From Sphingobium sp. (GTDB taxonomy: Bacteria > Pseudomonadota > Alphaproteobacteria > Sphingomonadales > Sphingomonadaceae): DNA of 64,000 nt. This document shows, piece by piece, positions 17,817 to 25,566 of this stretch. A model generated the notes under the pieces. It did no database searches. It was not told the DNA's origin and saw only the letters and a program-made list of their open reading frames with translations. The stretch lies in contig JAGIAZ010000004.1 of the NCBI GenBank assembly GCA_017744605.1, forward strand, positions 86,805 to 150,804, read 5' to 3'. The position numbers and the translations under genes are program-made. Position 1 is the first letter of the stretch. Each line of letters opens with the position of its first letter.

Positions 17817-19589
17817 TCAGGCCGCTTCGGCGAACGGCTCGGGCTGCTCGTCGGGGTCCGGCGCGGCCCGCACATCGCGCGCGGCGACGACCTTGGCATG
17901 GGCCGCGACCGTGCCGACGCCGCCCCGCGTCGTGTAAGCGCTCGGCGGGAACTGCATCCAGCGCGGCACCCAGCGCTCGACCTTGGCGCGGCCATCGGCA
18001 CCGGCAAGATGGTCGCCGATGATCCGCTTCAAGGTCTTGGACTTCTCGCCCGCATTGGCGGTGGCAATCAGCTGGCCCGCCACCTCTCCGACGATCCGGC
18101 CCAGCACCTCGCGGTCGCGGATCAGGCCGAACAGGGCGTCGTCGGCCTGCCACCACTCGGCCATGTCGATGCCGATCTCGGTGCCGACCGCCTCGACGGC
18201 AGCGCTGCCCGCCGCCAGCGTCTCGCCGATCACGACCGCGATCACCTCCGTGACGGCGGGGTCCGGCAGCTCGATCAGGCGCAGGAACACGCCCGCCACG
18301 CCATAGTCGTCGCCGTTTCCCCCGGTCACGGTTGGTTCCTCCGCAGAGAAGCCGAGCAGGTCGAGCACGGCGCGGCGGCGCTCGTCGAACACCGTCTCGC
18401 CGCGCGCGGTTTCGAGGCTTTCGCGGACCTCGTCGTTGCGCGTCAACTGCGGCTCGGGCCGCACGGTCCAGAGGTGCGAGCCGACGATGGCGTGGGCGAC
18501 CATCAGGCGCAGCGCCACCTCGGGCCGGGTCAGCAGCGCGGCGCGGACGGCGGCGTGACGGTGCAGATCGACATAGGTCTGCAGGGTCGAGGTCAGTTCG
18601 GGGCGCTGCGGCTTCGGGCCTTCGGAAGCATCGCCGCTGGCAGCGCGGCGGGCCTCCTTGCGGGTCAGATAGCCTTCGTGGAAAGTCACTTCGCCGGTCG
18701 AACGGACATCGACATAGACGCGCCCGCCCTTGCGCTTGGCGGCCTTCTCATATTCCCACGAATGGAAATGCTCGGACGCGGGGACGATCACGACATCGCT
18801 CCAGCCATCCTCGATATAGGCCCCGCGCCGCGCCTCGATGGCGGCATTCTGCGCCGTCCAGAAGGCGTCGGGGTCCGCGAAATAGCGATCATCGCCGAAC
18901 AGGTCGGCGACGGTCGTGCCCGCATAGCTGTCTAGGTCGAACAGCGCAGCCTTGGCCGCGATCGACTGACCGCCAAACAGCCACGCCTTCAACTGATGGC
19001 CGCTCGGCGCATAGGCATCAGGGTCGTCGAACAGCGCCAGCCACGCCCGCTGCTGACGCTTGCTGGCTAGAGTCAGGTGGCGGACGGTGGTGCGGTCGAT
19101 CTTCTCGTCGCGATAGAGATTGCGGATGCGCGGCAGCAGATTGCCGAGCGCCAGCACGCGGCGGATGGTGAGGTCGGGAAGCCCGAAGGTGGCGGCGATG
19201 TCGTCGACCTCGCGGCCTTCCTTGACCAGCCGGGTAAAGGTTTCCCATTGGGTCACCTCGTCGGGGTCGAGCCGCGCGACGTTCTCGATCAGCGAGGCTT
19301 CGAGGGCGGCGGCATCGTCGCCCGCCTCCATGATCGCGGACGGCACCCGGCCAAGTTCGGGGTCCGCGCCTTCCTCGGCCTGGGCGAGCCGGGCGGCGTG
19401 GACGCGCCTGCGTCCAGCGACCAGTTCGAACCGGCCTTCGGTGATGCCGGGGCGCAGGATGACGGGCACGATGATCCCGCGCCTGCGCACGGTCGGCAGG
19501 ATGTCGGACACGTCCGGGGCCTTCTTCCCGTGCCGCATGTTCACGGCGCTGTCGTCGATGTTGCCAATGTCGATGAATTCGAGTTTCAT
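17817..19589 (-). CDS. parB: ParB/RepB/Spo0J-family partition or regulatory protein
   Basis: This is a 590-aa protein. The ParB N-terminal nuclease-like fold is seen in MRHGKKAPDVSDILPTVRRRG, VILRPG, and ELVAGRRRVHAARLAQAEE; the box ALEASLIENVARLDPDE follows. The KorB-like HTH is FGLPDLTIRRVLALGNLLP. The long C-terminal part is specific to plasmid and ICE versions. No ParA is visible nearby. On ICEs such proteins may aid stability after excision or act as regulators. Confidence 0.85.
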   Translation of the reverse strand: MKLEFIDIGNIDDSAVNMRHGKKAPDVSDILPTVRRRGIIVPVILRPGITEGRFELVAGRRRVHAARLAQAEEGADPELGRVPSAIMEAGDDAAALEASLIENVARLDPDEVTQWETFTRLVKEGREVDDIAATFGLPDLTIRRVLALGNLLPRIRNLYRDEKIDRTTVRHLTLASKRQQRAWLALFDDPDAYAPSGHQLKAWLFGGQSIAAKAALFDLDSYAGTTVADLFGDDRYFADPDAFWTAQNAAIEARRGAYIEDGWSDVVIVPASEHFHSWEYEKAAKRKGGRVYVDVRSTGEVTFHEGYLTRKEARRAASGDASEGPKPQRPELTSTLQTYVDLHRHAAVRAALLTRPEVALRLMVAHAIVGSHLWTVRPEPQLTRNDEVRESLETARGETVFDERRRAVLDLLGFSAEEPTVTGGNGDDYGVAGVFLRLIELPDPAVTEVIAVVIGETLAAGSAAVEAVGTEIGIDMAEWWQADDALFGLIRDREVLGRIVGEVAGQLIATANAGEKSKTLKRIIGDHLAGADGRAKVERWVPRWMQFPPSAYTTRGGVGTVAAHAKVVAARDVRAAPDPDEQPEPFAEAA

Positions 19590-19673
19590 GACTTCACTCC
19601 TTGTGAGTGCCGGTCCGTCGCTCTTTCCGGGATGGCGGATCGGCTTTCGAATGGCGGCGAACGGCCGCCTGCG

Positions 19674-19973
19674 TCATCCGCGTGGTCGCGGAAGCTCGTC
19701 GGCTGCTGCATGGCGCAGCAGGGTTTCGGCCGACTGGATCGAACCGGCGCGGCGCGCGGTGTCGGCCCAGCGAGACAGCGGGAACGGCGTCTCGAAGCCG
19801 AGGTCGCGCTCGATGCCGAGGCCTCCGGCCAAGCGAACCGAGGCGATTTCGGACAGGCTGAACGAGAGCACCGGCACCGGATCGGGTTCGGCCCTGCCGC
19901 CGCGCTGGGCGGCGCGGTGGTTGATGTCGTTCGCGCGCAGGGCGAAGCGAAGATCGGGGATCACGAGGATCAT
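19674..19973 (-). CDS. Hypothetical protein coupled to the ArdC-like gene
   Basis: This is a 99-aa protein starting MILVIPDLRFALRANDINHR and ending DELPRPRG. It has no known domain that I recognise. The start overlaps the stop of the ArdC-like gene by 4 bp (ATGA), so it is translationally coupled and presumably works with it. The parB-like gene begins 84 bp further on. Alternative frames over the same DNA are longer but Arg/Pro-rich, so I regard them as shadows. Confidence 0.65.
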   Translation of the reverse strand: MILVIPDLRFALRANDINHRAAQRGGRAEPDPVPVLSFSLSEIASVRLAGGLGIERDLGFETPFPLSRWADTARRAGSIQSAETLLRHAAADELPRPRG

Positions 19974-20941
19974 GCCGCGATCCTCCCTTCGATGCGCGCT
20001 TCCTGCGCCTCGCGGTGACGGGCCAGCAACCAGTCGGCGGCCTTGGTCGCCGTACTGGCGGCGCGGAAGATGGCGCGATTGTCCTCGCGCAACACCCCGA
20101 GCCATGAACCGATATAGTCGGCGTGACGCACGGTCGGGACGATGCCGAGCGCGGCGCACAGGAAGGCCGATCCCATCTCGGCGACCAGTTCCTCCCGCGC
20201 ATAGTCCTTGCTGCCGAAGGCGTTGCGAAGGTCGCGACCGAGCCGCTTGGCGTGGCCGGTGGCGTGGGTCAGTTCGTGCAGGCAGGTCCGGTAGTAATTG
20301 ATCTGGTCGAAGAAGGCGGGCTGCGGCGGCACCTGCACGAAATCGGGGTTCGGGGCGTAGAAAGCGCGCTCCCCGCCGATGCGGAAATCGACGCCAGATG
20401 CGACGATCACCTCCTCGGCAACGGGCACGATCTCGCGTTCGGGCGGCGGCGCGGGATCGGACGCCAGCCCGGCGCGCAGCCCCTCGCACTGCGCGACATT
20501 GAAGACGGTGAAGCGCTTGAGGAACGGCACGGCGCGGGCCTCGTCGCCGTCGCGCTGGGCGCGTTCCTTCTCGGCCTCGGGGGTGAAGCGGTCGGCATAG
20601 ACCACGGTCACACCATGCTCGCCCTTGCGCACGCAGCCCCCCGCTTCCTGCGCCTGCCGGAAGGTCAGCCACGACTGCGAGGGCCAGCCATGCTCGATGA
20701 CCGCGCCCCACAGGATCAGGATATTGACCCCCGAATAGGTCCGAGCGGTGAGTGCGTTGCGCGGCAGGCCGGGGCCGGTCCCGCCGGGCCTTCCCCATGG
20801 CTGGACCCACGGGAAGCGCCCGGCTTCGAGTTCCGACACGATACGCGCGGTCACCTCGTCATAGAGGTTCGTCCGGTTGTCGGTCTGACAATCATTGCCC
20901 GCCCTCTTGCGTCGGGCACGGCGGCTGGTGGCTTCACGCAT
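19970..20941 (-). CDS. ArdC-like antirestriction protein with zincin domain
   Basis: This is a 323-aa protein. The N-terminal ArdC ssDNA-binding domain (DUF1738) covers LYDEVTARIVSELEAGRFPW, PRNALTARTYSGVNILILW and KGEHGVTVVYADRF. The C-terminal zincin metallopeptidase-like domain has the motif CLHELTHATGH and, downstream, EELVAEMGSAFL. ArdC of plasmid pSa protects incoming single-stranded DNA from restriction. On this element it would shield the DNA just after transfer. The start MREATSRRAR at 20941 is preferred over an ATG at 21043. Confidence 0.88.
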   Translation of the reverse strand: MREATSRRARRKRAGNDCQTDNRTNLYDEVTARIVSELEAGRFPWVQPWGRPGGTGPGLPRNALTARTYSGVNILILWGAVIEHGWPSQSWLTFRQAQEAGGCVRKGEHGVTVVYADRFTPEAEKERAQRDGDEARAVPFLKRFTVFNVAQCEGLRAGLASDPAPPPEREIVPVAEEVIVASGVDFRIGGERAFYAPNPDFVQVPPQPAFFDQINYYRTCLHELTHATGHAKRLGRDLRNAFGSKDYAREELVAEMGSAFLCAALGIVPTVRHADYIGSWLGVLREDNRAIFRAASTATKAADWLLARHREAQEARIEGRIAA

Positions 20942-21295
20942 TGCTGTCCTCCATCGCCACCCAAAAGCAGCATGCCTCCCCGGAAGGCGGGGGTGGGCGG
21001 CGAGACGCGACCAAGAGGCCCGGCTTCGAGCGGGCGAAGACACCGAAGGGCGGAACGGAAGTGGAGCACCCCGAAGGGGTTGGCTTCGTCCGCGACGGGC
21101 CTAGCAGGGAGCGCCGCCCGCACCCGCCGTACCGGGAGAGGCACAGACAACGCCGCCGCGCCCAAGCGCGGCGTCCGCAGCCACGCCAGCGATCGTCACC
21201 GCATGGACGAGACCCGTCAGGGGCTCGGCGAAGGCCGCCGTCGGCGGTCGAGTAGAGCGCGGTCGCGCCCCGGCGCGAGGCGCAGGATCAGTCCC
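20942..21295. other. Gap with no supported gene
   Basis: These are 354 GC-rich bases between the ArdC-like and SIR2 genes. The open frames here are Arg/Gly/Pro-rich and look like shadows. A short ACCCC-GAA-GGGGT hairpin occurs near 21070. The region probably carries the promoter of the ardC operon and the end of the SIR2 transcript. Confidence 0.45.
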
Positions 21296-22195
21296 TCAGA
21301 CGTGTAGCCAGCCCGGATTCTCGTATATCTCGCCATAGCTTCCCGCCTCCATGCAGCGGATGCCGACCGACTCCAGGAAGAAGTGCTTGCCGGCCTGCCG
21401 CTCGTCGCGCGGGTCATCGACATAGACGTACCAAGCGTCGCGCACGCGGTCGGGAAAGGTGCGGAAATACTTGGCCCGCTCGATCAGCAGCCAGCGCAGG
21501 AACACCTCGTTCTCGGCCAGTCCCAGCCCCACGAACAGCAGCGGCTTGTTGAACACGAGATGCATCCAGGTCCGCGCGCCCTGCCATTCACGGCGGTTCT
21601 TGGCGCGGAACAGGTTCTCGTCGCTGCGGCCGTGGATCCAGCCGCCGGCGCGGCGCACCGACCCCATGTAGTGGCTCAGACCGAGGCGGATGCTGGTCCT
21701 GTATTTCGCCATCCCATTGATGTGCCAGATGCCGAAGTCGGCGCAGGGATCGTCAATCTCGTGCCGCGCGAAGTGGCAGCCCCAGGGATAGAAGGCGGTG
21801 AACTTCGGGTCGCGCGGGAACTGGAAGTCGCAGTCCGCCGCCTGGCTCAGCACGTCGTCGAAATTGGTTGTGAGGACCGGCGCGCGATGACGCAGCGCCC
21901 ATTCCATGATCCGCCGGTGGTGCGGGAACGGACGCCAGTCGGACATCGTCTTGCAGAACTCGGCCTGCATTGCGCCGGTGCGCCCATGCGACTTCAATTC
22001 GACGACATCGTAGAATTCGGTGAGCGCGGTGCCCGGCGGCACGGTGTTGACGCCGGGGATGCAGTCGCGCGCGATGCCGATCAGCAGGGCGTCCCAGCTG
22101 TTGACCGCAGCGGCATTGGCATGGCGGTTGATGCCGTTGCCGATCACGAGCGCCAAATCCGGCTCGCGCCGCCGCAGCAAGGTCTCCAGCTTCAT
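21296..22195 (-). CDS. SIR2-like domain protein (possible NAD-depleting defence effector)
   Basis: This is a 299-aa protein with the SIR2 Rossmann signature at the start (LALVIGNGINRHA). It also has VLTTNFDDVLSQAA with the NAD-contacting Asn/Asp, GIWHINGMAKY with the candidate catalytic His, and LLFVGLGLAENE. The zinc-binding cysteines of true deacetylase sirtuins are not evident, as in the SIR2-like NADases of bacterial anti-phage systems. There is no second effector or sensor domain in the protein. It lies between a winged-helix gene and the ArdC-like gene. A defence role is inference from family and location. Confidence 0.8.
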   Translation of the reverse strand: MKLETLLRRREPDLALVIGNGINRHANAAAVNSWDALLIGIARDCIPGVNTVPPGTALTEFYDVVELKSHGRTGAMQAEFCKTMSDWRPFPHHRRIMEWALRHRAPVLTTNFDDVLSQAADCDFQFPRDPKFTAFYPWGCHFARHEIDDPCADFGIWHINGMAKYRTSIRLGLSHYMGSVRRAGGWIHGRSDENLFRAKNRREWQGARTWMHLVFNKPLLFVGLGLAENEVFLRWLLIERAKYFRTFPDRVRDAWYVYVDDPRDERQAGKHFFLESVGIRCMEAGSYGEIYENPGWLHV

Positions 22196-22267
22196 CCGTT
22201 CCCCCGTCGTTTGATCTGCCCTGACGCCATCACCCCGGTGGCAGACCCTCCGCCACCCGCGAAGGGA

Positions 22268-22972
22268 TCAATATGTCGCATCCTCCACCTGCAGGCCGAG
22301 ATCGAAATCGCTGTCGCGGCCGATCGTGCCGAGGTGCCGGTTGCCGTCGAGGTGGGTCAGCCGATAGGCGTGCGCGATGCCGCCTTCGACGCGCGTGCTG
22401 GTGAACCGCTCGGTGTGGACGAGGTCGTTGACCGCAAGGATGTTGAGGGCCGGGCGGATCCGGTCGTTGGCGACGCCGCAATGCTCGGTGATCTTCTCAT
22501 AGCTGATCGGCGCCATGTTCATCGCCCGGTTGCGGCGCGCCGCGAACAGGAAATAGAGCTTGAGCGCGTCGAGCTCGGCGCGCGAGCGCAGCCTGAACTC
22601 CGTGAAGGCGCGGACGCGGTCGCCGAGATAGATCCCGCTCACGGGGAGCTTCGCCCAGTTGGCGAGGGGGTTGTAGTCGGCGAGGCGATAGCCGCTGCGC
22701 TGGCTCGCAATCTTCTCGATCAGCCCGCGCGTTTCGAGGATCGACAAGCCGCCGGCGACCTTCGCCCGGCTCAGATCGGCCGCCTGGCAGAGCTGGTCGT
22801 AGGTCAGCTTCACCGACCCGTCGTCGGGATCCATGTGATGGGCGAGGACGGCCAGCAGCATCAGCGCCGCCGTCTCGTCTGACCCGCCCTGCTGCCACTT
22901 GAACGCCTTGAGCCCGCCCGCGTCGATCCAGCGGACGGGCAGCTTCACGAACACGGGCCGCTTCGCCTTCAC
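22268..22972 (-). CDS. Winged-helix protein, putative replication initiator or regulator
   Basis: This is a 234-aa protein starting at a GTG (KAKRPVFVKLPVRWIDAGG) that overlaps the stop of the small membrane-protein gene (GTGA). Two winged-helix-like units are suggested: LTYDQLCQAADLSRAKVAGG with LETRGLIEKI, and ISYEKITEHCGVANDRIRPAL with LAVNDLVHTERF. The pair resembles plasmid Rep proteins with tandem winged helices. I cannot name a family. The position near a repeat-rich gap (23113-23382) fits a replication or maintenance role. Confidence 0.6.
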   Translation of the reverse strand: MKAKRPVFVKLPVRWIDAGGLKAFKWQQGGSDETAALMLLAVLAHHMDPDDGSVKLTYDQLCQAADLSRAKVAGGLSILETRGLIEKIASQRSGYRLADYNPLANWAKLPVSGIYLGDRVRAFTEFRLRSRAELDALKLYFLFAARRNRAMNMAPISYEKITEHCGVANDRIRPALNILAVNDLVHTERFTSTRVEGGIAHAYRLTHLDGNRHLGTIGRDSDFDLGLQVEDATY

Positions 22973-23112
22973 TTCGACTGCCCCTTCACGACGCTGTGCA
23001 CGACGTAGAGGCAGCCCGCCGCAAGGGCGATCGCGGCCAGCGCGATGAGCCCGATCCACTGTTCGGGCGGCAGGCCGGAGAAATGGGAGAGGAAATCCAG
23101 AATGTCCTTCAT
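22969..23112 (-). CDS. 47-aa single-pass membrane protein
   Basis: This short frame begins MKDILDFLSHFSGLPPEQWI and continues with one hydrophobic helix (GLIALAAIALAAGCLYVVHS) before a basic tail. Its TGA stop overlaps the GTG start of the winged-helix gene by 4 bp, which strongly supports translation of both. The function is unknown; candidates are a membrane tether or a small toxin-like peptide. Confidence 0.65.
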   Translation of the reverse strand: MKDILDFLSHFSGLPPEQWIGLIALAAIALAAGCLYVVHSVVKGQSK

Positions 23113-23272
23113 CGACGATGCTCCTGTCAGTTCGACATGAGCTTTTTTTGCCAGACCCGATCAATCTATATCTAGACACACTCTGTGACAATTCGACCGG
23201 GAATTAAGGACAGTTCAGAATGAATCCAATTAGTTGCCGAACAATTCCGCAGTGTTCGGGGGAAACGGATTC

Positions 23273-23298
23273 AGTTCACGAACGAGCGTCCGTGAACT
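23273..23298. repeat. Inverted repeat AGTTCACG/CGTGAACT
   Basis: This is a perfect 8-bp inverted repeat with a 10-bp spacer, in the gap between the small membrane-protein operon and the QseM-like gene. It could be an operator or part of a replication/partition site. A palindromic TCGCGAATCGCGA follows about 30 bp on. Confidence 0.5.
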
Positions 23299-23382
23299 TT
23301 CGGGGCCTCGCGGTCGCGAATCGCGACGAAAGCCGCGCATCGGATCATGCCCGCGCGAGGACGCCGACGAAATGCAGAAGCG

Positions 23383-23676
23383 CTATTGCCGGATGATCGA
23401 AGGGCGCTCGCCGAAAGCCGCGATCGCCAGCTCCATCCCTTCGCCGACGATCCAGCGGGCGCGTTCGAGATGCGAGCGCCAGCAGGCCTCCGTATCGTTG
23501 TGAGCCAGGTCGAGGTGCATCAGAGAGGATGCGGCTTCACGCCAGTCTCGACCGGCATCGTCGGCTTCGAGCAGCGCTGCGTAAAGCGCAAGGTTCCTCC
23601 GATCATAGTCGACCACCTCATTCCCAGTTGGCGCGCTTTTGCCGATGCCACTCAAGATACGCCTTCTCCGACCCAT
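23383..23676 (-). CDS. qseM: QseM-like DUF2285 antiactivator
   Basis: This is a 97-aa protein whose core (YDRRNLALYAALLEADDAG, DWREAASSLM, WRSHLERARWIVGEGMELA) aligns with the DUF2285 part of the neighbouring FseA-like product. QseM of ICEMlSymR7A is a small standalone DUF2285 protein that binds and inhibits both TraR and FseA. Its gene is divergent from an XRE gene, qseC, exactly as here. It would keep the element silent in most cells. The start is taken at 23676; the region from VVDYDRR is the conserved part. The assignment rests on domain plus the whole local gene order. Confidence 0.75.
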   Translation of the reverse strand: MGRRRRILSGIGKSAPTGNEVVDYDRRNLALYAALLEADDAGRDWREAASSLMHLDLAHNDTEACWRSHLERARWIVGEGMELAIAAFGERPSIIRQ

Positions 23677-23685
23677 TCATGTTTC

Positions 23686-23716
23686 GGGTATTATAATGCG
23701 TAGCACTAAAATGCCC
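23686..23716. promoter_or_regulatory. 31-bp dyad operator between qseM and qseC
   Basis: Two 14-bp half-sites, GGGTATTATAATGC on the plus strand and GGGCATTTTAGTGC on the minus strand, face each other around a 3-bp centre. They match at 11 of 14 positions. A TATAAT occurs within the site (23692-23697) and also reads as TATAAT on the other strand. Position and symmetry fit an XRE-repressor operator controlling the divergent promoters. Confidence 0.7.
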
Positions 23717-23736
23717 GATTGTCCTCTAACCTCGGG

Positions 23737-23967
23737 ATGGACATCAAAAAACTTGTCGGAGCGAACGTGCTGCGTCGGCGTCGAGCTGTCCATCTCAGCC
23801 AAGAGGCTGTCGCAGAGAAAATGGGTGTCGATCGCGCCTACGTCGGAGCAATCGAACGTGGCGAACAGAACATCACACTACATAGCCTGTGGGGATTGAG
23901 TGAAGCTCTCAATCTGCATCCTCGCGATTTCTTCGACGAAACAGCGCTGACCGATCCGGCGGATTAA
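23737..23967 (+). CDS. qseC: QseC-like XRE repressor
   Basis: This is a 76-aa protein consisting of a single XRE/Cro-type HTH: LVGANVLRRRRAVHLSQEAV, AEKMGVDRAYVGAIERGEQN, and LHSLWGLSEALNLHPRDFF. It starts at ATG 23737, 60 bp from the divergent qseM-like gene, with a dyad operator between them. In ICEMlSym, QseC represses or activates qseM according to its own level and so forms a bistable switch. Its 3' end overlaps the convergent end of the FseA-like gene by 59 bp, which could give antisense interference. Confidence 0.8.
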   Translation: MDIKKLVGANVLRRRRAVHLSQEAVAEKMGVDRAYVGAIERGEQNITLHSLWGLSEALNLHPRDFFDETALTDPAD

Positions 23968-24508
23968 GGCCGCCGCCAAGGATCGCGAAAGCGCCGTCGC
24001 GACGCATTTGCTCTCCAGAGCTAACCATTCTTCGAACAAGGGATTTTCGATACTCGCCATCACCAGGCCAATCCCCCGGTCCGAGGATCAGCTCGGCGAT
24101 CTCTCGCAGGCTTGCGCCGGCCTCGTGCGCGTCAGTAGCATGCAGCGCGTGGATACGCCGCGCGAGCTGCAGATGTGAACGGTGCGAGCCCCTTGGCACC
24201 ACAAAGGCGCGGATTGCGCCAATACGCGTCTCAAGATGGGGGTCGTATGGGAGGTCGAAATGTAAGCAGACTGGGCCCGCTAACGCAGTCCCGTCGTTAA
24301 TGTCGAGCCGAGTGAATATGCCGTGCCAGTCGACGAGCAGATGCTCGCGACCGTCGCCGCGGAGCGCGCGGACGGCCGCGAGCGCTCCATCGAAGACATG
24401 AGAGCAATCTTCTTGGAAGGGAGTGGCGCGGGCCGGGATAACACGCGGATCGACGGCCGCCGACCACATCGGCAGCACGATGGCGCAGCTACGCGACGGA
24501 TCCTCAGC
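23909..24508 (-). CDS. fseA: FseA-like activator, C-terminal (DUF2285) frame
   Basis: This is the second frame of an excision activator, homologous to Msi171. The DUF2285 core is HLLVDWHGIFTRLD, LPYDPHLETRIGAIRAF, then RIHALHATDAHEAGASLREI and RKSLVRRMVSSGEQMRRDG. The frame is open upstream to 24631, but translation most likely enters from the DUF6499-type frame by a +1 shift at 24504-24512, giving a product that reads HF then AEDPSRS. There is no good start codon with a ribosome-binding site near the beginning of this frame. The predicted fused protein has about 260 residues. In ICEMlSymR7A the fused FseA activates rdfS expression and thus excision. Confidence 0.75.
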   Translation of the reverse strand, partial: AEDPSRSCAIVLPMWSAAVDPRVIPARATPFQEDCSHVFDGALAAVRALRGDGREHLLVDWHGIFTRLDINDGTALAGPVCLHFDLPYDPHLETRIGAIRAFVVPRGSHRSHLQLARRIHALHATDAHEAGASLREIAELILGPGDWPGDGEYRKSLVRRMVSSGEQMRRDGAFAILGGGLNPPDRSALFRRRNREDAD

Positions 24509-24512
24509 GAAA
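24504..24512 (-). other. Candidate +1 programmed ribosomal frameshift site
   Basis: The first frame ends ...CAC TTT CGC TGA. At TTT the P-site tRNA-Phe can slip one base forward and re-pair with TTC, a better match for its GAA anticodon, just before a stop codon. Reading then continues GCT GAG GAT in the second frame. The alternative is a one-base insertion in the GGGGG run at 24519-24523 (mutation or sequencing error). Confidence 0.6.
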
Positions 24513-24689
24513 GTGCAGCCCCCATTTCGCGACAAATGCGGGGTCCGCCGCGACGCCGGCGACCGGCACGGCCGGCAGTCCACTGTAGGCTGCCTGATAG
24601 GCCGGATCCCGCCGCAACACCTCCCACGCAAGCGCGGACCGACCGCGTTGCGAGATCGCTTCGAATGCGTCGAGATCCGGAATAATCAT
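24504..24689 (-). CDS. fseA: FseA-like activator, N-terminal frame (DUF6499 type)
   Basis: This 61-aa frame begins MIIPDLDAFEAISQRG and has the typical ALAWEVLRRDPAYQAAY and FVAKWGLHF motifs of the DUF6499/Msi172 N-terminal domain. It starts 10 bp after the PhyH-like stop, so it belongs to the luxR-luxI-phyH operon. In ICEMlSymR7A the homologous msi172 and msi171 lie under quorum-sensing control and are joined by programmed +1 frameshifting. Here the two frames are again offset by +1. Most ribosomes would make only this short peptide. Confidence 0.75.
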   Translation of the reverse strand: MIIPDLDAFEAISQRGRSALAWEVLRRDPAYQAAYSGLPAVPVAGVAADPAFVAKWGLHFR

Positions 24690-24699
24690 TCTCGTGAGT

Positions 24700-25566
24700 T
24701 CAGCCCATTTCACCCATCTGCGACCGGACGAACATCTCCGCGGCCTCGGCCTGGTCGGGACGCAGCGCATCGATCGCCGGCAGATAATCGGGAACGCGAT
24801 CACCAAGGAGAACCGAGGGACATTGCCCTTCGACATTACCGAGGTTGGGGCGATGCTGGGCGTAGCCGACGAGCGCCGCCAGTTCTGGCGAGAAGCCGCG
24901 CGCAACCGCTGGCGGGTAGACCAGCCATTGCAGTTCGAATGGCTTGAGCCAGCCGAGGCAGTAGCTGATGACGATCCCGCGCCGCGGTGCGGCACTGACG
25001 TTACCGCCGCCCCCGTGGAGGGTGGAGCCGAGAAAAATCAAGGCGTCGCCTAGCGATATGGTCGGCACGACTGCGTCCTCTTCGGCGAGGACGGGAATGT
25101 CCTGGTCGAAGTGACTGCCCGTCCACAGCCGAGTGCCCCCATTTTCCCGGGTGAAGGTCGTCAATGGCCACATGACATTGACGAGATATTCGAGTGTGCC
25201 CTTCGGTCCCTGCCACATGTCCTGATCGCGATGCGGTAGCTGCGGGACCGCGCTGGGATGAATCTCGATCGCTTGGGCGAGATTGAGCGCGATCCGCTCA
25301 CACCAGGGCAGCAGCATCTGCTCGACGATCTCGCGGACCAGCGGATGCATGACAAGCCGCTCCACCCCAGCCGAGCGGGTCAACAGCGAACCGAACCGCT
25401 TGGTCCGCTCGCCATAGAAGGCGCCATGGCACAGCGGCGTCGCCGCGAAGCGAGGGGCCAAATCCGCGTCGATGGTCGCGATCAAGGCGGGCTCGACGGC
25501 GCGCCCGAACACGCACCAGCCATCGCGTGCGAGCATCGCGGCGTGACGGTCGGCGGCGGCGCTCAT
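24700..25566 (-). CDS. Phytanoyl-CoA dioxygenase-like protein in the quorum-sensing operon
   Basis: This is a 288-aa Fe(II)/2-oxoglutarate oxygenase of the PhyH family. The metal motif HxD is PHRDQDMWQ, and the distal His is in FLGSTLHGGGGN with an Arg downstream for 2-oxoglutarate (APRRGIVISY). PhyH enzymes hydroxylate acyl chains. Its ATG at 25566 overlaps the luxI stop by 4 bp, so it is translationally coupled to the AHL synthase. PhyH-like genes next to luxI/luxR are known in sphingomonads. It may modify the AHL or its acyl precursor; that is inference. Confidence 0.82.
   Translation of the reverse strand: MSAAADRHAAMLARDGWCVFGRAVEPALIATIDADLAPRFAATPLCHGAFYGERTKRFGSLLTRSAGVERLVMHPLVREIVEQMLLPWCERIALNLAQAIEIHPSAVPQLPHRDQDMWQGPKGTLEYLVNVMWPLTTFTRENGGTRLWTGSHFDQDIPVLAEEDAVVPTISLGDALIFLGSTLHGGGGNVSAAPRRGIVISYCLGWLKPFELQWLVYPPAVARGFSPELAALVGYAQHRPNLGNVEGQCPSVLLGDRVPDYLPAIDALRPDQAEAAEMFVRSQMGEMG

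Noticed and set aside
23909..24689. Treating the two DUF2285-type frames as a plain pseudogene
   Set aside because: The +1 offset, the slip-prone TTTC next to a stop and the known frameshifted homologue make programmed frameshifting more likely, although a sequencing error in the G run is not excluded.
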